Shown here: one piece after another, positions 31,780 through 41,748 of the stretch
How the letters are laid out: every line of letters starts with the position of its first letter
Position numbering within the stretch: the stretch's first letter is position 1
Source of the DNA: Volucribacter amazonae
GTDB lineage: Bacteria > Pseudomonadota > Gammaproteobacteria > Enterobacterales > Pasteurellaceae
NCBI RefSeq assembly: GCF_029783845.1
Contig: NZ_LWID01000001.1
Span: forward strand, 372,001-436,000
DNA length: 64,000 bases
Direction of reading: 5' to 3'
Notes under the pieces: model-generated
The model's database searches: none
What the model saw: only the letters and a program-made list of their open reading frames with translations
What the model was told of the DNA's origin: nothing
Program-made: the position numbers and the translations under genes

Positions 31780-32665
31780 TAGTAAAATCCAATTAAATAC
31801 GCTACAATATTCACATGGCATACTCAAAAGACTACCGACAAATGATATTAGCTAAACTCAAAGGTGGCGCAAGCTTTCGAGAATTGGCACAAGCGTTTCA
31901 GCTCAGTACCAATACCATCCAGAGATGGAAGAAAAACCCTGAACGAAAGAAACGTATTGTTAAACCTTATAAGATTGATAACGAGCTCCTCAAAGCCGAT
32001 GTTGAAGCTTATCCCGATGATTATCAATGGCAGCGAGCACAGCGTTTAGGTTGTAGCCCAAACGCCATTTGTACAGCTTTGAAAAGGCTAGGAATAACGC
32101 GTAAAAAAAGACGTTAGCACATTCTCAAGCAGATACTGAAAAACGAAAGTCTTTTCTTAATGCACTAAAAGCATTTAAAAAAGCGAGAAGAAAAATCATT
32201 TATTTAGATGAGAGCGGATTTAAAATGCATGACAACAGACTGCATGGGTATGCTCAAAGAGGTAAGCCTTGTCTTAGCCAATCCAACTGGCAACTTAAAA
32301 ACCAGCGTAATGCCATCGGTGCTGTACTTAATCAACAGCTCTTTGCTGTGGGGCTGTATGATTGCAGTATCAATAGCGATGTTTTTCATGGTTGGGTCGA
32401 GCAGTGATTACTTCCGCAACTTCCTGATAACAGTGTCATTGTGATGGATAATGCCGCTTTTCATAAAGGTTCAGACACAAAAGCATTGATAGAAGCCGCG
32501 GGGCACACCATTCTCTGGCTCCCACCTTACAGTCCTGACCTTAATCCAATTGAACGTACTTGGGCTTGGATAAAGCAAAAACGCAAAGAATGGCAGTTAA
32601 ATTGCATCGACCGTTTATTCTTTTATTTTATGTGGTTGTGTGGCGATTTTTAATGGGTTTTACTA
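31780..32665 (+). mobile_element. IS630-family insertion sequence, copy 2
   Basis: 886 bp with TAGTAAAA...TTTTACTA ends flanked by TA duplications (31778-31779 and 32666-32667). This copy shows a clean target duplication inside a palindromic repeat, so it defines the true ends of the IS. Its transposase is broken. Confidence 0.9.
31815..32653 (+). pseudogene. IS630-family transposase, copy 2 (nonsense mutation)
   Basis: Frame A (31815-32117) is intact and nearly identical to copy 1. Frame B, reached by -1 shift at the A7-G run (32103-32110), has a TGA at 32405-32407 where copies 1 and 3 have a leucine codon (TTA). The stop lies between the first and second catalytic aspartates, so no full transposase can be made. 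The rest of frame B (32408-32653) still encodes the second Asp and the Glu motifs. Confidence 0.85.
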
Positions 32666-32801
32666 TATCGTTCTTAGTGAAAGGCTGGATAAAGGCTTTT
32701 TCTAGGGCGTGTTTTCTTTGCCTACTTTCTTTACACGAGTAAAGAAAGTAGGCCGTCCCCTTTGTAAAAGAGGCGAACCCCGTTAGCAAAAGCGGAGGAG
32801 A

Positions 32802-32902
32802 TATAGTCGTTTCAATTTAAAATAAGGCGGTACGCCGAAGACAGTAAAAAGAGTACAACGAGGCGTGCCAACTCTGTATTATTTTAAAGTAGAACGACTA
32901 TA
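32802..32902. repeat. Dispersed palindromic repeat, copy A (MITE-like)
   Basis: 101 bp with ends TATAGTCGTTTCAATTTAAA and its near-complement TTTAAAGTAGAACGACTATA, and an inner CGGTACGCC/GGCGTGCC pair flanking GACAGTA. Similar copies lie at 59368-59473 and, truncated, at 63889-63944. Confidence 0.75.
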
Positions 32903-32971
32903 AAATTAAAGAAATAAAGTGATATAAGCCCTGCGCTTATATCACTTTCTATTTTGTAACAATGGGGTAAA

Positions 32972-34282
32972 TTAACCAACCCAAATAAATTTTACTAAAA
33001 ATAATAATGCCACAATAGCCACTGGTAAATTAATTTCTTTAATTCGTCCAGTGCAGGTTTTCATTACACAATAAGCAATAAAGCCAAAAGCAATTCCTTC
33101 CGTAATGGAGTAAGTAAATGGCATCATTGCGGCAGTAATAAATGCAGGCGTTGCTTCGGTCAGATCGTCCCATTGCACCTTAATTAAACTTGATGCCATC
33201 AAGATACCCACAAATACTAATGCTCCTGCTGTTGCGTAGGCTGGTACGACTGCGGCTAAAGGGGAAAAGAAAATAGTTAATAAAAATAATACGCCGACAA
33301 CCACTGCGGTTAATCCCGTTCTTCCACCTACGGAAACACCTGAACCACTTTCAATATAAGTACTAATGGCTGATGTACCCATATAAGAACCTAATACTGC
33401 ACTGCTACTATCCACAAATAAGGCTTGTTTCATTTTTGGGAAACGCCCTCTGTTATCAGCAATGCCTGCTTTATCGGTTACCGCAATTAATGTTCCTGAA
33501 GAATCAAATAAATTAACCAACATAAAGGAAAAAATAATGCCGATTAATGCGGTATCTAATGCCCCAGCAATATCCACCTGTCCCACAACAGGGGTTAAAC
33601 TCGGTGGCATAGACATTACACCATTAAATTGCACATTATCATCAAATAACAAGGCTAGAGCAGTAACCACAATAATGGATACTAATACCCCTGAATGACG
33701 TCCTTTCGCTGCCATTGCCACAATAATAAAAAAGCCTAAAACACCTAATAATAATTGTGGTGAATGTAAATCTCCCACCGTTACTAAAGTGGCAGGATTG
33801 GCTACCACTAATCCCATATTTTTAAATCCAATTAAGGCAATAAATAGTCCTATTCCTGCCCCAATACCCACACGAAGTCCCAGAGGAATTGAGGACATAA
33901 GCCAATAACGGATTTGTAATAATGTTAATAAAAATAAACCGATAGATCCCCAAAAAATCGTTCCCATTGCCACTTGCCAACTATATCCAAGTTTCAATAC
34001 AACTACATAAGCAAAAAAAGCATTCAAGCCCATAGCAGGCGCTAAGGCAATAGGTAAATTACTAAATAGTCCCATTGCAATAGTGCCGATAGCGGCAATT
34101 AAGCAAGTAGTCACAAAAACGACCTGCGTGTCCATACCTGTTACCCCTAAAATAGACGGGTTGACGAAAACAATATAGACCATGGTAAAAAAGGTGGTAA
34201 TACCAGCGATAATTTCTGTTTTTACGCTACTATGATGTTGTTTGATTTTAAAAAATCGTTGTAGAAAAGATTGATTTTCCAT
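32972..34282 (-). CDS. NCS2-family purine permease (AzgA/GhxP-type)
   Basis: 436 residues with about 12-14 membrane segments. The family pattern is clear: EIIAGITTFFTMVYIVFVNP at the start, ALAPAMGLNAFFAYVVV, the GIGLFIALIGFKNMGLVV block and LVNLFDSSGTLIAVTDKAG, then SSAVLGSYMGTSAISTYIESGSGVSVGGRTGL. These are proton symporters for adenine, hypoxanthine or guanine in the inner membrane; which base cannot be read. The gene stands alone between two intergenic regions. Confidence 0.88.
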   Translation of the reverse strand: MENQSFLQRFFKIKQHHSSVKTEIIAGITTFFTMVYIVFVNPSILGVTGMDTQVVFVTTCLIAAIGTIAMGLFSNLPIALAPAMGLNAFFAYVVVLKLGYSWQVAMGTIFWGSIGLFLLTLLQIRYWLMSSIPLGLRVGIGAGIGLFIALIGFKNMGLVVANPATLVTVGDLHSPQLLLGVLGFFIIVAMAAKGRHSGVLVSIIVVTALALLFDDNVQFNGVMSMPPSLTPVVGQVDIAGALDTALIGIIFSFMLVNLFDSSGTLIAVTDKAGIADNRGRFPKMKQALFVDSSSAVLGSYMGTSAISTYIESGSGVSVGGRTGLTAVVVGVLFLLTIFFSPLAAVVPAYATAGALVFVGILMASSLIKVQWDDLTEATPAFITAAMMPFTYSITEGIAFGFIAYCVMKTCTGRIKEINLPVAIVALLFLVKFIWVG

Positions 34283-34547
34283 GATGAAATATTTCCAATT
34301 AGGTTATTTAAAAATAAATTGAAAAACTATCGTGGTTTTTCTGCAAAATTTTAGCAAATTTACGGGGAAGTGGCGATAAGTTTTTAAAAGGGTTACTTTT
34401 CTTTTAGCAAATTAATAGTCTATTTCACTCGTTGAGCGAATTAGTATTAAACCTCAAAGTGCGGTGAATTTTGAGATTATTTTTACTGTTAATTCTCTGA
34501 GATTGTTAATAGTTTCGCCCCTTTTTTCAAAGGGACGAAAATATAAA

Positions 34548-35516
34548 CTATCCTTCTTGCTGGTTTATCCTTATCAACAATTCCACTGCCATTTGTGCTT
34601 GTGAGAAACGTTGTTCATCGCTCACAGTCCATAAAGTCAATTGTTCCTCAACTTGTTCTAATTGACTAATATGCAAATGGCAATATGATTGATCATTTTC
34701 CATTTCACCATTTGTAACTGGCGTCATTAAGGGTTGATCATAATATTTAATCAAAGGATGTTGTTGCCATTGTGCCACTACCTGCGTTGGCTCAATAACA
34801 TAATCAAAGCTTAATGTTAAGGTTTGCGCCATACCATAAAATACTGGCGTTTGAACTTGATGAAAAATTATCTGTGTCAACTGAGGAAAAATTTTAGTTA
34901 ATTGTAAACTCAAATTCGTTTTAACTTGGGGCAATACATTGAAAGCCAAACGTTGCTGTTGTTCATCAAGAGGAATACCATTAAGTAATTGTGCAGTTTG
35001 CCCTACTAATTGCTCTACTTGATCGTGGCTACAATAAGAAGCTGGCAGTAAACTAGTAATAAATACTTGATTAAGATTTTCGTGACTAAAGGCACTTAAA
35101 GCCAAAGCGGCTTGAGTAACTTGTGGATCAGGTAAACTCACGATATTATGGGTGCGTAATTGAGTTAATTGTTGTTCGTTTACACTTGGCACTACAACAG
35201 GAACGCCCTCTAAACTAGCACAAACTCCCTGAATATCTATGACGATACAGCCAGCTTGGGTAGCTTGTGGTAACAAATTGACTTTTTCAATATCCCCCGC
35301 AAACAAGAGATAATTGACATTATGCCAGTCAATTTCGGCAAAATCTTGATGAGCAATACTTTTATTATGAAAGCGTATGCCTTGTTCTTCATTAAAAGGA
35401 TAAATATCCGCAATGCTAAGTTGCCCAATAGCAAGTTCAGTTTGTTCTAAATAACTAACAATTTTATGGGTTAAACTAAATTCCGCAGCTATGGCAATAT
35501 TTAAACTTGTATTCAT
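34548..35516 (-). CDS. usg: USG-1-like protein, aspartate-semialdehyde dehydrogenase family
   Basis: 322 residues. It has the dimerisation and NAD(P)-fold layout of aspartate-semialdehyde dehydrogenase (IDIQGVCASLEGVPVVVPSVN near residue 93; IVSLPDPQVTQAALAL near 125) but lacks the catalytic Cys-Asn motif: the position expected to hold G-N-C-x-x reads LPDPQ. This matches Usg of enterobacteria, a catalytically dead relative of unknown role encoded near truA and pdxB there. Here it is divergent from ybaK. I trust the family, less the role. Confidence 0.75.
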   Translation of the reverse strand: MNTSLNIAIAAEFSLTHKIVSYLEQTELAIGQLSIADIYPFNEEQGIRFHNKSIAHQDFAEIDWHNVNYLLFAGDIEKVNLLPQATQAGCIVIDIQGVCASLEGVPVVVPSVNEQQLTQLRTHNIVSLPDPQVTQAALALSAFSHENLNQVFITSLLPASYCSHDQVEQLVGQTAQLLNGIPLDEQQQRLAFNVLPQVKTNLSLQLTKIFPQLTQIIFHQVQTPVFYGMAQTLTLSFDYVIEPTQVVAQWQQHPLIKYYDQPLMTPVTNGEMENDQSYCHLHISQLEQVEEQLTLWTVSDEQRFSQAQMAVELLIRINQQEG

Positions 35517-35573
35517 TTTTTTCTCCGCTGTAAAATATCGGTACTATTTTATGCAAGAAAGAAGGAATATGCT

Positions 35574-36056
35574 ATGACACCTGCCATAGATTTTTTAAAA
35601 AAAGCCCAAATTGTGTTTCAATTACACAGTTATCAACATGATCCTGACAATATTCATTTTGGTGAAGAGGCTGTAGAAAAATTAGGTTTATCTCCCTTAC
35701 AAACCTTTAAAACTTTACTTATTGCTCAAAACAATGATCAAAAGAAATTAGCGGTCATGGTCATTCCTGTGGCTTATCAATTAAGTTTAAAAAAGGTGGC
35801 GAAGGTTTTGGGTTGTAAAAAAGCAGAAATGGCGGATAAACAGGTAGCACAAAAAACCACAGGATATTTAATCGGCGGGATTAGCCCTTTAGGGCAAAAG
35901 AAAAAACTGACAACGATTATTGATAAAAGTGCGGTCGGTTTTTCAACAATTTTTATTTCAGGTGGAAAACGAGGGTTAGATATAGAAATTAACCCTCAAG
36001 ATTTAGCCAAGGCTTTAAATGCTCAATTTGCCGATCTTTTGGATACGGAAGAATAA
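35574..36056 (+). CDS. ybaK: Cys-tRNA(Pro)/Cys-tRNA(Cys) deacylase
   Basis: 160 residues, the normal length. It shows the YbaK/EbsC fold pattern: EEAVEKLGLSPLQTFKTLLI, LAVMVIPVAYQLSLKKVAKVLGCKKAEMAD and TTGYLIGGISPLGQKKKLTTIID with ISGGKRGLDIEINPQDL. It hydrolyses misacylated Cys-tRNA(Pro) in trans, protecting translation fidelity. The start at 35574 is preceded by GAAGGAATATGCT. A terminator follows within 10 bp. Confidence 0.92.
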   Translation: MTPAIDFLKKAQIVFQLHSYQHDPDNIHFGEEAVEKLGLSPLQTFKTLLIAQNNDQKKLAVMVIPVAYQLSLKKVAKVLGCKKAEMADKQVAQKTTGYLIGGISPLGQKKKLTTIIDKSAVGFSTIFISGGKRGLDIEINPQDLAKALNAQFADLLDTEE

Positions 36057-36059
36057 ATT

Positions 36060-36094
36060 TTGCGGCTAAGTCATTAGCCGCTTGATTTTTAGTC
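36060..36094 (+). terminator. ybaK terminator
   Basis: GCGGCTAA-GTCA-TTAGCCGC forms a perfect stem followed by TTGATTTTT, just after the ybaK stop. Confidence 0.8.
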
Positions 36095-36114
36095 GTTTAA
36101 AATTTCATATATAT

Positions 36115-37398
36115 TTATTTTAAAATTCTTAGTGTTCTATACCCATAAATTCCTATTACCACAAAGCAAATTAAAGGTAGGACAAAAGAAAAATTAATCG
36201 CTGGTAAATTAAATACTTCGCCTTGATCAATAATAAGTCCTTGTAACGGTGGCATTAATGCTCCACCAACAATGGCCATAACCAATCCTGCAGCACCTAT
36301 CGTTGTTTCTTCTTTTAATCCATATAATGCAATCCCATAAATAGTTGGAAACATTAATGACATAAATCCTGATGTTAATATCAAGCAATATAACCCCATT
36401 ATGCCGTCAATAAATATCACACCTAAAATACTCAAGCCGCCACCAATAGCGAAAATTAATAACATTAATTCTGCTTTTAGATATTTCATTAATGCTGTGC
36501 TAATAAAACGGCTACAAATAAATAGTCCCATAGCGACCATATTGTAATTTTGTGCTTCTGCTTTAGTAAAGCCTAATCTTTCGGCATATTGGATAATAAA
36601 AGTCCAACACATAATTTGTACGCCAACATAAAATAATTGAGCAATCACGCCTTCTCGATATTTAGCATTTGAAGACAAACGTTTCACAGCTTCAGCAAAA
36701 CCTAATTTAGCAGAATTTATACGTGTATTTGGCATTTTATAACAGGCAATAATTATAAAAATAGTAATGACTACAAGCCCTAATATCACATAAGGATCAC
36801 GAATGATAGCAAGATCATTGGTTTTGACTATGGCTTTTTCAGCCGCTGATAAACTCTCAAAAATCAAATTCCCCTGTTCATCACGTTTATCCGATTGTAA
36901 GTTAGCTAAAATAAAACTTGATGCAACAAACATTCCTGTAATTGAACCCAGAGGATTAAAAGATTGTGCCAAATTTAAACGTCTTGTTGCCGTTTGAGGA
37001 TCGCCCATTGATAAGATATAAGGATTAGCTGTTGTTTCAAGAAAAGCTAAACCAAAGGTTAATATATAAAGCGATAATAAGAAAAAACTAAACAATTCAA
37101 ACTTAGCCGCTGGAAAAAACAATAAAGCCCCTATTGCATACAGGGCTAATCCCAATAAAATACCATATTTATAATTATAACGGCTAGCAAATAAAGCTGC
37201 TGGAATCGCCATTGTGCCATAGCCTCCATAAAAGGCAAATTGGACTAACGCTGCCTCTGAAGCAGGTATTTCCATTACTGTTTGAAACGCTGCCACTAAA
37301 GGGTTAGTAATATCATTTGCAAATCCCCAGAGTGCAAATAAGCTGGTAATTAATATAAAGGGAATAATATATTTTCTTTCTAAAATCGTTGGTTTCAT
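36115..37398 (-). CDS. fucP: L-fucose:H+ symporter
   Basis: 427 residues with 12 predicted membrane segments. The FucP pattern is seen in FALWGFANDITNPLVAAFQTVM, QFAFYGGYGTMAIPAALFASRYNYKYG and GLAFLETTANPYILSMGDPQTATRRLNLAQSFNPLGS. It imports L-fucose with protons across the inner membrane. It is the last gene of the fucI-K-U-A-P transcript, after a 26-bp gap from fucA with an AGGAGAC-type ribosome-binding site. Confidence 0.95.
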   Translation of the reverse strand: MKPTILERKYIIPFILITSLFALWGFANDITNPLVAAFQTVMEIPASEAALVQFAFYGGYGTMAIPAALFASRYNYKYGILLGLALYAIGALLFFPAAKFELFSFFLLSLYILTFGLAFLETTANPYILSMGDPQTATRRLNLAQSFNPLGSITGMFVASSFILANLQSDKRDEQGNLIFESLSAAEKAIVKTNDLAIIRDPYVILGLVVITIFIIIACYKMPNTRINSAKLGFAEAVKRLSSNAKYREGVIAQLFYVGVQIMCWTFIIQYAERLGFTKAEAQNYNMVAMGLFICSRFISTALMKYLKAELMLLIFAIGGGLSILGVIFIDGIMGLYCLILTSGFMSLMFPTIYGIALYGLKEETTIGAAGLVMAIVGGALMPPLQGLIIDQGEVFNLPAINFSFVLPLICFVVIGIYGYRTLRILK

Positions 37399-37424
37399 TA
37401 TTTGTCTCCTTTTATAAATTCTTT

Positions 37425-38075
37425 TTATTTTTCAATTCTTAATCCATAGGATTTAAATTTTTCTAATACAATTGCCATTTCCTCCTGACTTAATAATGGA
37501 ATTTGTTCTCCTGTAGCTAATAACATCAAATACCATTTTGCTAATACTTCTACTTCATTCGCTAACCATAAGGCTTTATCTAAATTCTGCTCTGCAGCAA
37601 TTAAACCATGGTGTGCTAATAAAATCGCTTTAGACTGCTTAATGCCTGCGGCTACATATTCAGCTAATTTGGCTGTTCCAAAAGTTGCATAAGGAATACA
37701 GGGAATATGATCTGTACCACTGACTGCAATCATATAATGAATAGGTGGGATACCTTTATTAAGAATTGACAAGGCAGCACAGTTTACAGAATGGTTATGT
37801 ACGACTGCGCCAATATCTGAGCGTGTTTTATATACGGCTAGATGGAATAAATATTCACTAGAGGGTAATTTTCCTTGTTCATATTTACCAAATTCATCAA
37901 CATAAACAATGCTTTCCTCTGTCATCAATTCATAAGGCATACCCGTTGGGGTAATCAGCATACCATTTTGATATCGGACACTGACATTGCCAGCTGTCCC
38001 TTGATTAAGTCCTAATTTGGTCATTGCTAAACAAGTTTCTATAATTTTTTTTGCAAGAATTGATCTGTTCATCAT
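37425..38075 (-). CDS. fucA: L-fuculose-1-phosphate aldolase
   Basis: 216 residues (215 if the second Met is used). It is a class II aldolase: GNVSVRYQNGMLITPTGMPY, catalytic Glu in LPSSEYLFH, zinc ligands in VVHNHSVNCAAL and LLAHHGLIA. It splits L-fuculose-1-phosphate into dihydroxyacetone phosphate and L-lactaldehyde. The gene follows fucU after 6 bp, typical of a tight operon. Its C-terminal FKSYGLRIE matches the E. coli enzyme. Confidence 0.96.
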   Translation of the reverse strand: MMNRSILAKKIIETCLAMTKLGLNQGTAGNVSVRYQNGMLITPTGMPYELMTEESIVYVDEFGKYEQGKLPSSEYLFHLAVYKTRSDIGAVVHNHSVNCAALSILNKGIPPIHYMIAVSGTDHIPCIPYATFGTAKLAEYVAAGIKQSKAILLAHHGLIAAEQNLDKALWLANEVEVLAKWYLMLLATGEQIPLLSQEEMAIVLEKFKSYGLRIEK

Positions 38076-38081
38076 TTATCC

Positions 38082-38519
38082 TTAATTTTCTACAATGGGT
38101 GTTACCCCTTTTTTCAAAATAATATTGCCGTATTTCGCCGTTTCGCCTGTCATCACAATTGCATAAGCCTCTTTCGCTCGCTGATAAAATTCAAAACGTT
38201 CAATACGATGAATAGTTGGTACATCAATATAATGACCAATAGACTGCTGGTAGCTTTGCTCAACGAGAGGATCTAAATAATCTCCTGAAACGGCTTGCAT
38301 CATAGTAAGCGGGCTATCAACATAATCATCAAAAGCAAACAATGGCGTTATTGCACTGAGTAATGTCACAATAGATACACCATCACTACGAATTACTTTT
38401 TGATGTAGTTGATGCGCAGGAAAATGGGCGTCAGCTAAAACAATTTCATCGCCATGCCCCATTTCAGCTAAAATTTTTAATAAATCTGGTGAGATACTTG
38501 GGTGAATTCCTTTAAGCAT
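38082..38519 (-). CDS. fucU: L-fucose mutarotase
   Basis: 145 residues of the RbsD/FucU fold. HPSISPDLLKILAEMGHGDEIVLADAHFPA at the N-terminus carries the catalytic histidine, and the end IVMTGETAKYGNIILKKGV carries the Tyr and substrate loop. It interconverts fucose anomers so that the isomerase gets its substrate. It lies 9 bp after fucK in the operon. Confidence 0.95.
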   Translation of the reverse strand: MLKGIHPSISPDLLKILAEMGHGDEIVLADAHFPAHQLHQKVIRSDGVSIVTLLSAITPLFAFDDYVDSPLTMMQAVSGDYLDPLVEQSYQQSIGHYIDVPTIHRIERFEFYQRAKEAYAIVMTGETAKYGNIILKKGVTPIVEN

Positions 38520-38528
38520 TTGTTTCTC

Positions 38529-39938
38529 CTAATTTGGGTAAATTCTTTGATAAGATGCCTGCATTAATTGCTGAGCTTGTTCAATACTTTGATAAATGCC
38601 TATTCCATAAAACACATTCATCGCCGCCCCTAACGCCGTTGTTTCACTAACATCAACGATATCTATCGGCAACTGTATTGCATTGGCACGTAGTTGATTC
38701 CACAACCGATTTTTTGATCCACCACCAACACAAATTAACTTTGTCGGTGTAAAATTGGCTAGTTCTTGCAAACATTGCAAATTCACTCTAAGTTGCTCTG
38801 CCATAAAAGATAATGCTGCGAGGTAAATCTGTCCCCTACGGGTATGGATAGATAAACCTGTTAGCTGGGAAGTCGGCTCAGAAATATCAAATTTTCCTAC
38901 AAACTTCGTTGGATTAGTGCTTTCCCTTGCTTGTTCTGCTTCATTTATCATCGTAGTATAGTAATTTGACTGTTGATAAACATCGGCAAAGAATGTTCTT
39001 CCCACCCATTCCAATACTGCTGAACCTAACCATTGCATTGCGGGATTAAGTAAGCCTTGTTGGGCATCTAATTCAACGGTTAATCCTTGATTTTGATAAG
39101 AAGACAAGTCTTGCACCTTTTTTACTCTCGTCATCAAAATTTCCCATGTTCCGGAACTTAATACTGGCTGATTTAAGCCAGCACCTGATCCTAAAATGGC
39201 AAATTGAGTATCATGACCACAAGAAACTACAGGAATGGGTTTAATTAAACCTATTTGGCTAACAATATCCTTATCTAATAAACCAATAATTTCTCCTGCA
39301 TTAACGACTTCTGCAAAATGCCCTTCATCAATGTTTAATAAAGCGAAAACGTCAGAATGCCATAAATCATCGCCCACTAAATTTGTCATCATTGAAGTGC
39401 CAGCCATAGTACGATCGGTAGTAAAACGCCCTGTAAGACGTTGATTAATCATTGATGAAATAAAAACAAATTTAGCCATCTTTTGATATATATCACGCTC
39501 ATTTTGTTGTAACCAACGCAATTTAAACAAGGTATTAAAACTTTGTTTAGCAATACCATTAGCTTGATATAACTGAGACATATCAAATTGTTGGTATAAC
39601 GCATTCATTACCTCAAGGGTACGGGGACATTGCCAAGAAATAATCGGATACAGCTGGTTTCCTTTATTATCAAAAGGTGCACCATCAACACCAAAAGTTG
39701 TTACACCTATTGCAACAATATCCTCAATAAATTCTGGTGTGAGTTGTGAGATTGTATGTTGAGCCGCTGCGATTAATTTTTGATAAATTGTTTCAAAATC
39801 CCAAACCAAATAGCCGTTATTTCCTTGTGAATTCACTTGATTGGCATAATGGTAACTTGCTAATAACTTACCTTGATGATCGATAGCCACTGCTCTAACA
39901 TTAGTTGCTCCACAATCTAAAATTAAACTAATCGGCAT
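38529..39938 (-). CDS. fucK: L-fuculokinase
   Basis: 469 residues from the ATG at 39938, which has AGGAGGAATAT directly upstream; the longer open frame overlaps fucI and is not needed. It is a FGGY-family kinase: ISLILDCGATNVRAVAID phosphate loop at the N-terminus, GVTTFGVDGAPFD, and the C-terminal TKLICVGGGSKNRLWNQLRAN with ALGAAMNVFYG. It phosphorylates L-fuculose at O1. It lies 46 bp after fucI. Confidence 0.95.
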   Translation of the reverse strand: MPISLILDCGATNVRAVAIDHQGKLLASYHYANQVNSQGNNGYLVWDFETIYQKLIAAAQHTISQLTPEFIEDIVAIGVTTFGVDGAPFDNKGNQLYPIISWQCPRTLEVMNALYQQFDMSQLYQANGIAKQSFNTLFKLRWLQQNERDIYQKMAKFVFISSMINQRLTGRFTTDRTMAGTSMMTNLVGDDLWHSDVFALLNIDEGHFAEVVNAGEIIGLLDKDIVSQIGLIKPIPVVSCGHDTQFAILGSGAGLNQPVLSSGTWEILMTRVKKVQDLSSYQNQGLTVELDAQQGLLNPAMQWLGSAVLEWVGRTFFADVYQQSNYYTTMINEAEQARESTNPTKFVGKFDISEPTSQLTGLSIHTRRGQIYLAALSFMAEQLRVNLQCLQELANFTPTKLICVGGGSKNRLWNQLRANAIQLPIDIVDVSETTALGAAMNVFYGIGIYQSIEQAQQLMQASYQRIYPN

Positions 39939-39984
39939 ATATTCCTCCTGATAAAATTGGGACAAAATGCCCCAATCATCTTCA

Positions 39985-41748
39985 TTATTTGTATAAAGGA
40001 CCGAAAGTTTCACAGGCACGATAATCTTGCCCTTCTTTATCTTGCCCAAAAGCATTCCACGTACTTGGTCTGAAAATATGTTTATTATCAACATTATGCA
40101 TACATACGGGTATACGTAGCATTGAAGCTAAAGTAATCAAATCCGCACCAATATGTCCGTAAGTTGCAACACAATGATTAGCTCCCCAATTTGCCATTAC
40201 AGAATAAACATCGGTAAATGCACCAGTACCCGTTAAACGAGGAATAAACCAAGTACAAGGCCAAGTTTCATTGGTTCGTTGACTTAATTGCTGATGTACT
40301 TTCTCAGGTAAATCTATCGACCAACCTTCTGCTATTTGTAAAACAGGGCCTAATCCTCTTACAATATTGATTCGACTAATAGTAAATGGCATATCACCTT
40401 TAGTCAGAAATTGAGAGGAATACCCACCACCTCGGAAATATTCATGCACTGCTGCACACCATTTTGTATGTGCTAAACAACGTTGACCATCTTGTTCCGT
40501 AACCTCCCAAGCAGGCTTAATCACTGGATTACCATTTTGATCTTGATGCTGTCCTGTGCCATCAGGGGCTGCCGCACCAGAATTTAATAAATGGATAAAT
40601 CCTTGTTGTGGACGATAACCTGTTACGCGCTCTACAGAATCAGGGCTCCAATAAGTTCTCACATCGGCAAAAATTTGTGCCTGCCCAGTCAACAAATGGC
40701 CAAATAACATCGTTACGCCATTTAATGAATCATTTTCAGTGGCTAAAATATAAGGAGGTCTAACCCCATTCCAATCATAGGTAGAATTTAAAATAGCCTC
40801 CATAAAATCACCATTTGGCATAAAATCCGTCCATTGACGCTGCCCTTGGAAACCAGCTGCAATGGCATTATGTCCTAATGCTTCTTCACCATAACCTAGT
40901 TCGGCTAATTTTGGATTACCCACCATTAAATCTCGAGTAATTACAGTCATTTTGACTAAATCTTGCCATAACTTTTCTTTTTGTTCTGCTGAACGCTGAT
41001 ATTCAGCTTTATTCACATCTATTCCTTCTTGACAATACTGTTTTACCCAAGACAGAGCTAATTCCACCTCGGCTTTATCATAAATTTCCAATTCCAATCT
41101 TCTCTTAATTTCACTCATATCCACATATTCATTACGCATACCTAAATAATGTTGAAAAAAAGATTGATCCACTATTGAACCTGCAATTCCCATTGATACG
41201 GCCCCAATAGATAAATAAGATTTTCCTTTTAATGTAGCAACTACTAATGCAGCTTTCGCAAAACGCAATAATTTTTGTTGAACATCAAGAGGAATTGACT
41301 CATCATCAGCTTCCTGTACTTGCTCACCATAAATAGAAAAAGCAGGTAAACCAAATTGAGAATGTCCGGCTAATGCTGCCGCCAAATATACCGCACCCGG
41401 TCTTTCTGTACCGTTAAATCCCCAAATTGCTTTTGGCATATGCGGATCCATATCAATGGTTTCACTACCATAACACCAACAGGGAGTTACCGTAATCACC
41501 GCCCCTACATTTTCATCTTTGAACTTATCCGCACAAGCAGCCGCTTCAGCCACACCCCCAATACAACTATCCGCAATGACACATTCTAAAAAACGCCCAT
41601 CAGCATAACGAACATTGCGTTGTAATAGATCTGCAACAGCTTTCGCCATATTCATAGTTTGCGTTTCTAAAGACTCTCTTACTCCCATTCTTCTACCATC
41701 AATAGTAGGGCGAATTCCGATTTTAATTGGTCTATATTGGCTCATCAT
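39985..41748 (-). CDS. fucI: L-fucose isomerase
   Basis: 587 residues, close to the E. coli enzyme throughout (KIGIRPTIDGRRMGVRESLE at the start, AVITVTPCWCYGSETIDMD, GGGYSSQFLTKGDMPFT). Metal-binding residues are in ATENDSLNGVTMLFGH, FADVRTYWSP and NWGANHC. It interconverts L-fucose and L-fuculose with Mn2+. It is the first gene of the structural operon. The 300-bp upstream region carries a consensus CRP site, and the DeoR-type regulator gene fucR lies beyond. Confidence 0.96.
   Translation of the reverse strand: MMSQYRPIKIGIRPTIDGRRMGVRESLETQTMNMAKAVADLLQRNVRYADGRFLECVIADSCIGGVAEAAACADKFKDENVGAVITVTPCWCYGSETIDMDPHMPKAIWGFNGTERPGAVYLAAALAGHSQFGLPAFSIYGEQVQEADDESIPLDVQQKLLRFAKAALVVATLKGKSYLSIGAVSMGIAGSIVDQSFFQHYLGMRNEYVDMSEIKRRLELEIYDKAEVELALSWVKQYCQEGIDVNKAEYQRSAEQKEKLWQDLVKMTVITRDLMVGNPKLAELGYGEEALGHNAIAAGFQGQRQWTDFMPNGDFMEAILNSTYDWNGVRPPYILATENDSLNGVTMLFGHLLTGQAQIFADVRTYWSPDSVERVTGYRPQQGFIHLLNSGAAAPDGTGQHQDQNGNPVIKPAWEVTEQDGQRCLAHTKWCAAVHEYFRGGGYSSQFLTKGDMPFTISRINIVRGLGPVLQIAEGWSIDLPEKVHQQLSQRTNETWPCTWFIPRLTGTGAFTDVYSVMANWGANHCVATYGHIGADLITLASMLRIPVCMHNVDNKHIFRPSTWNAFGQDKEGQDYRACETFGPLYK

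Larger units (their letters stand above)
31702..32703. repeat. Long hairpin repeat interrupted by IS630 copy 2
   Basis: Removing the IS (and one TA) leaves about 115 bp with three nested complementary blocks: AAAAAGCC...AGCCT with AGGCT...GGCTTTTT; CTTAGAACGATA (31719-31730) with TATCGTTCTTAG (32666-32677); and GAATAATTTTG (31731-31741) with CAAAATTATTC (31764-31774). The IS therefore sits inside the right arm of a palindromic intergenic repeat. Confidence 0.65.

Noticed and set aside
38529..40094. Longer fucK start with 52 extra residues overlapping fucI
   Set aside because: The kinase phosphate-binding N-terminus begins right after the ATG at 39938, which has an excellent ribosome-binding site.
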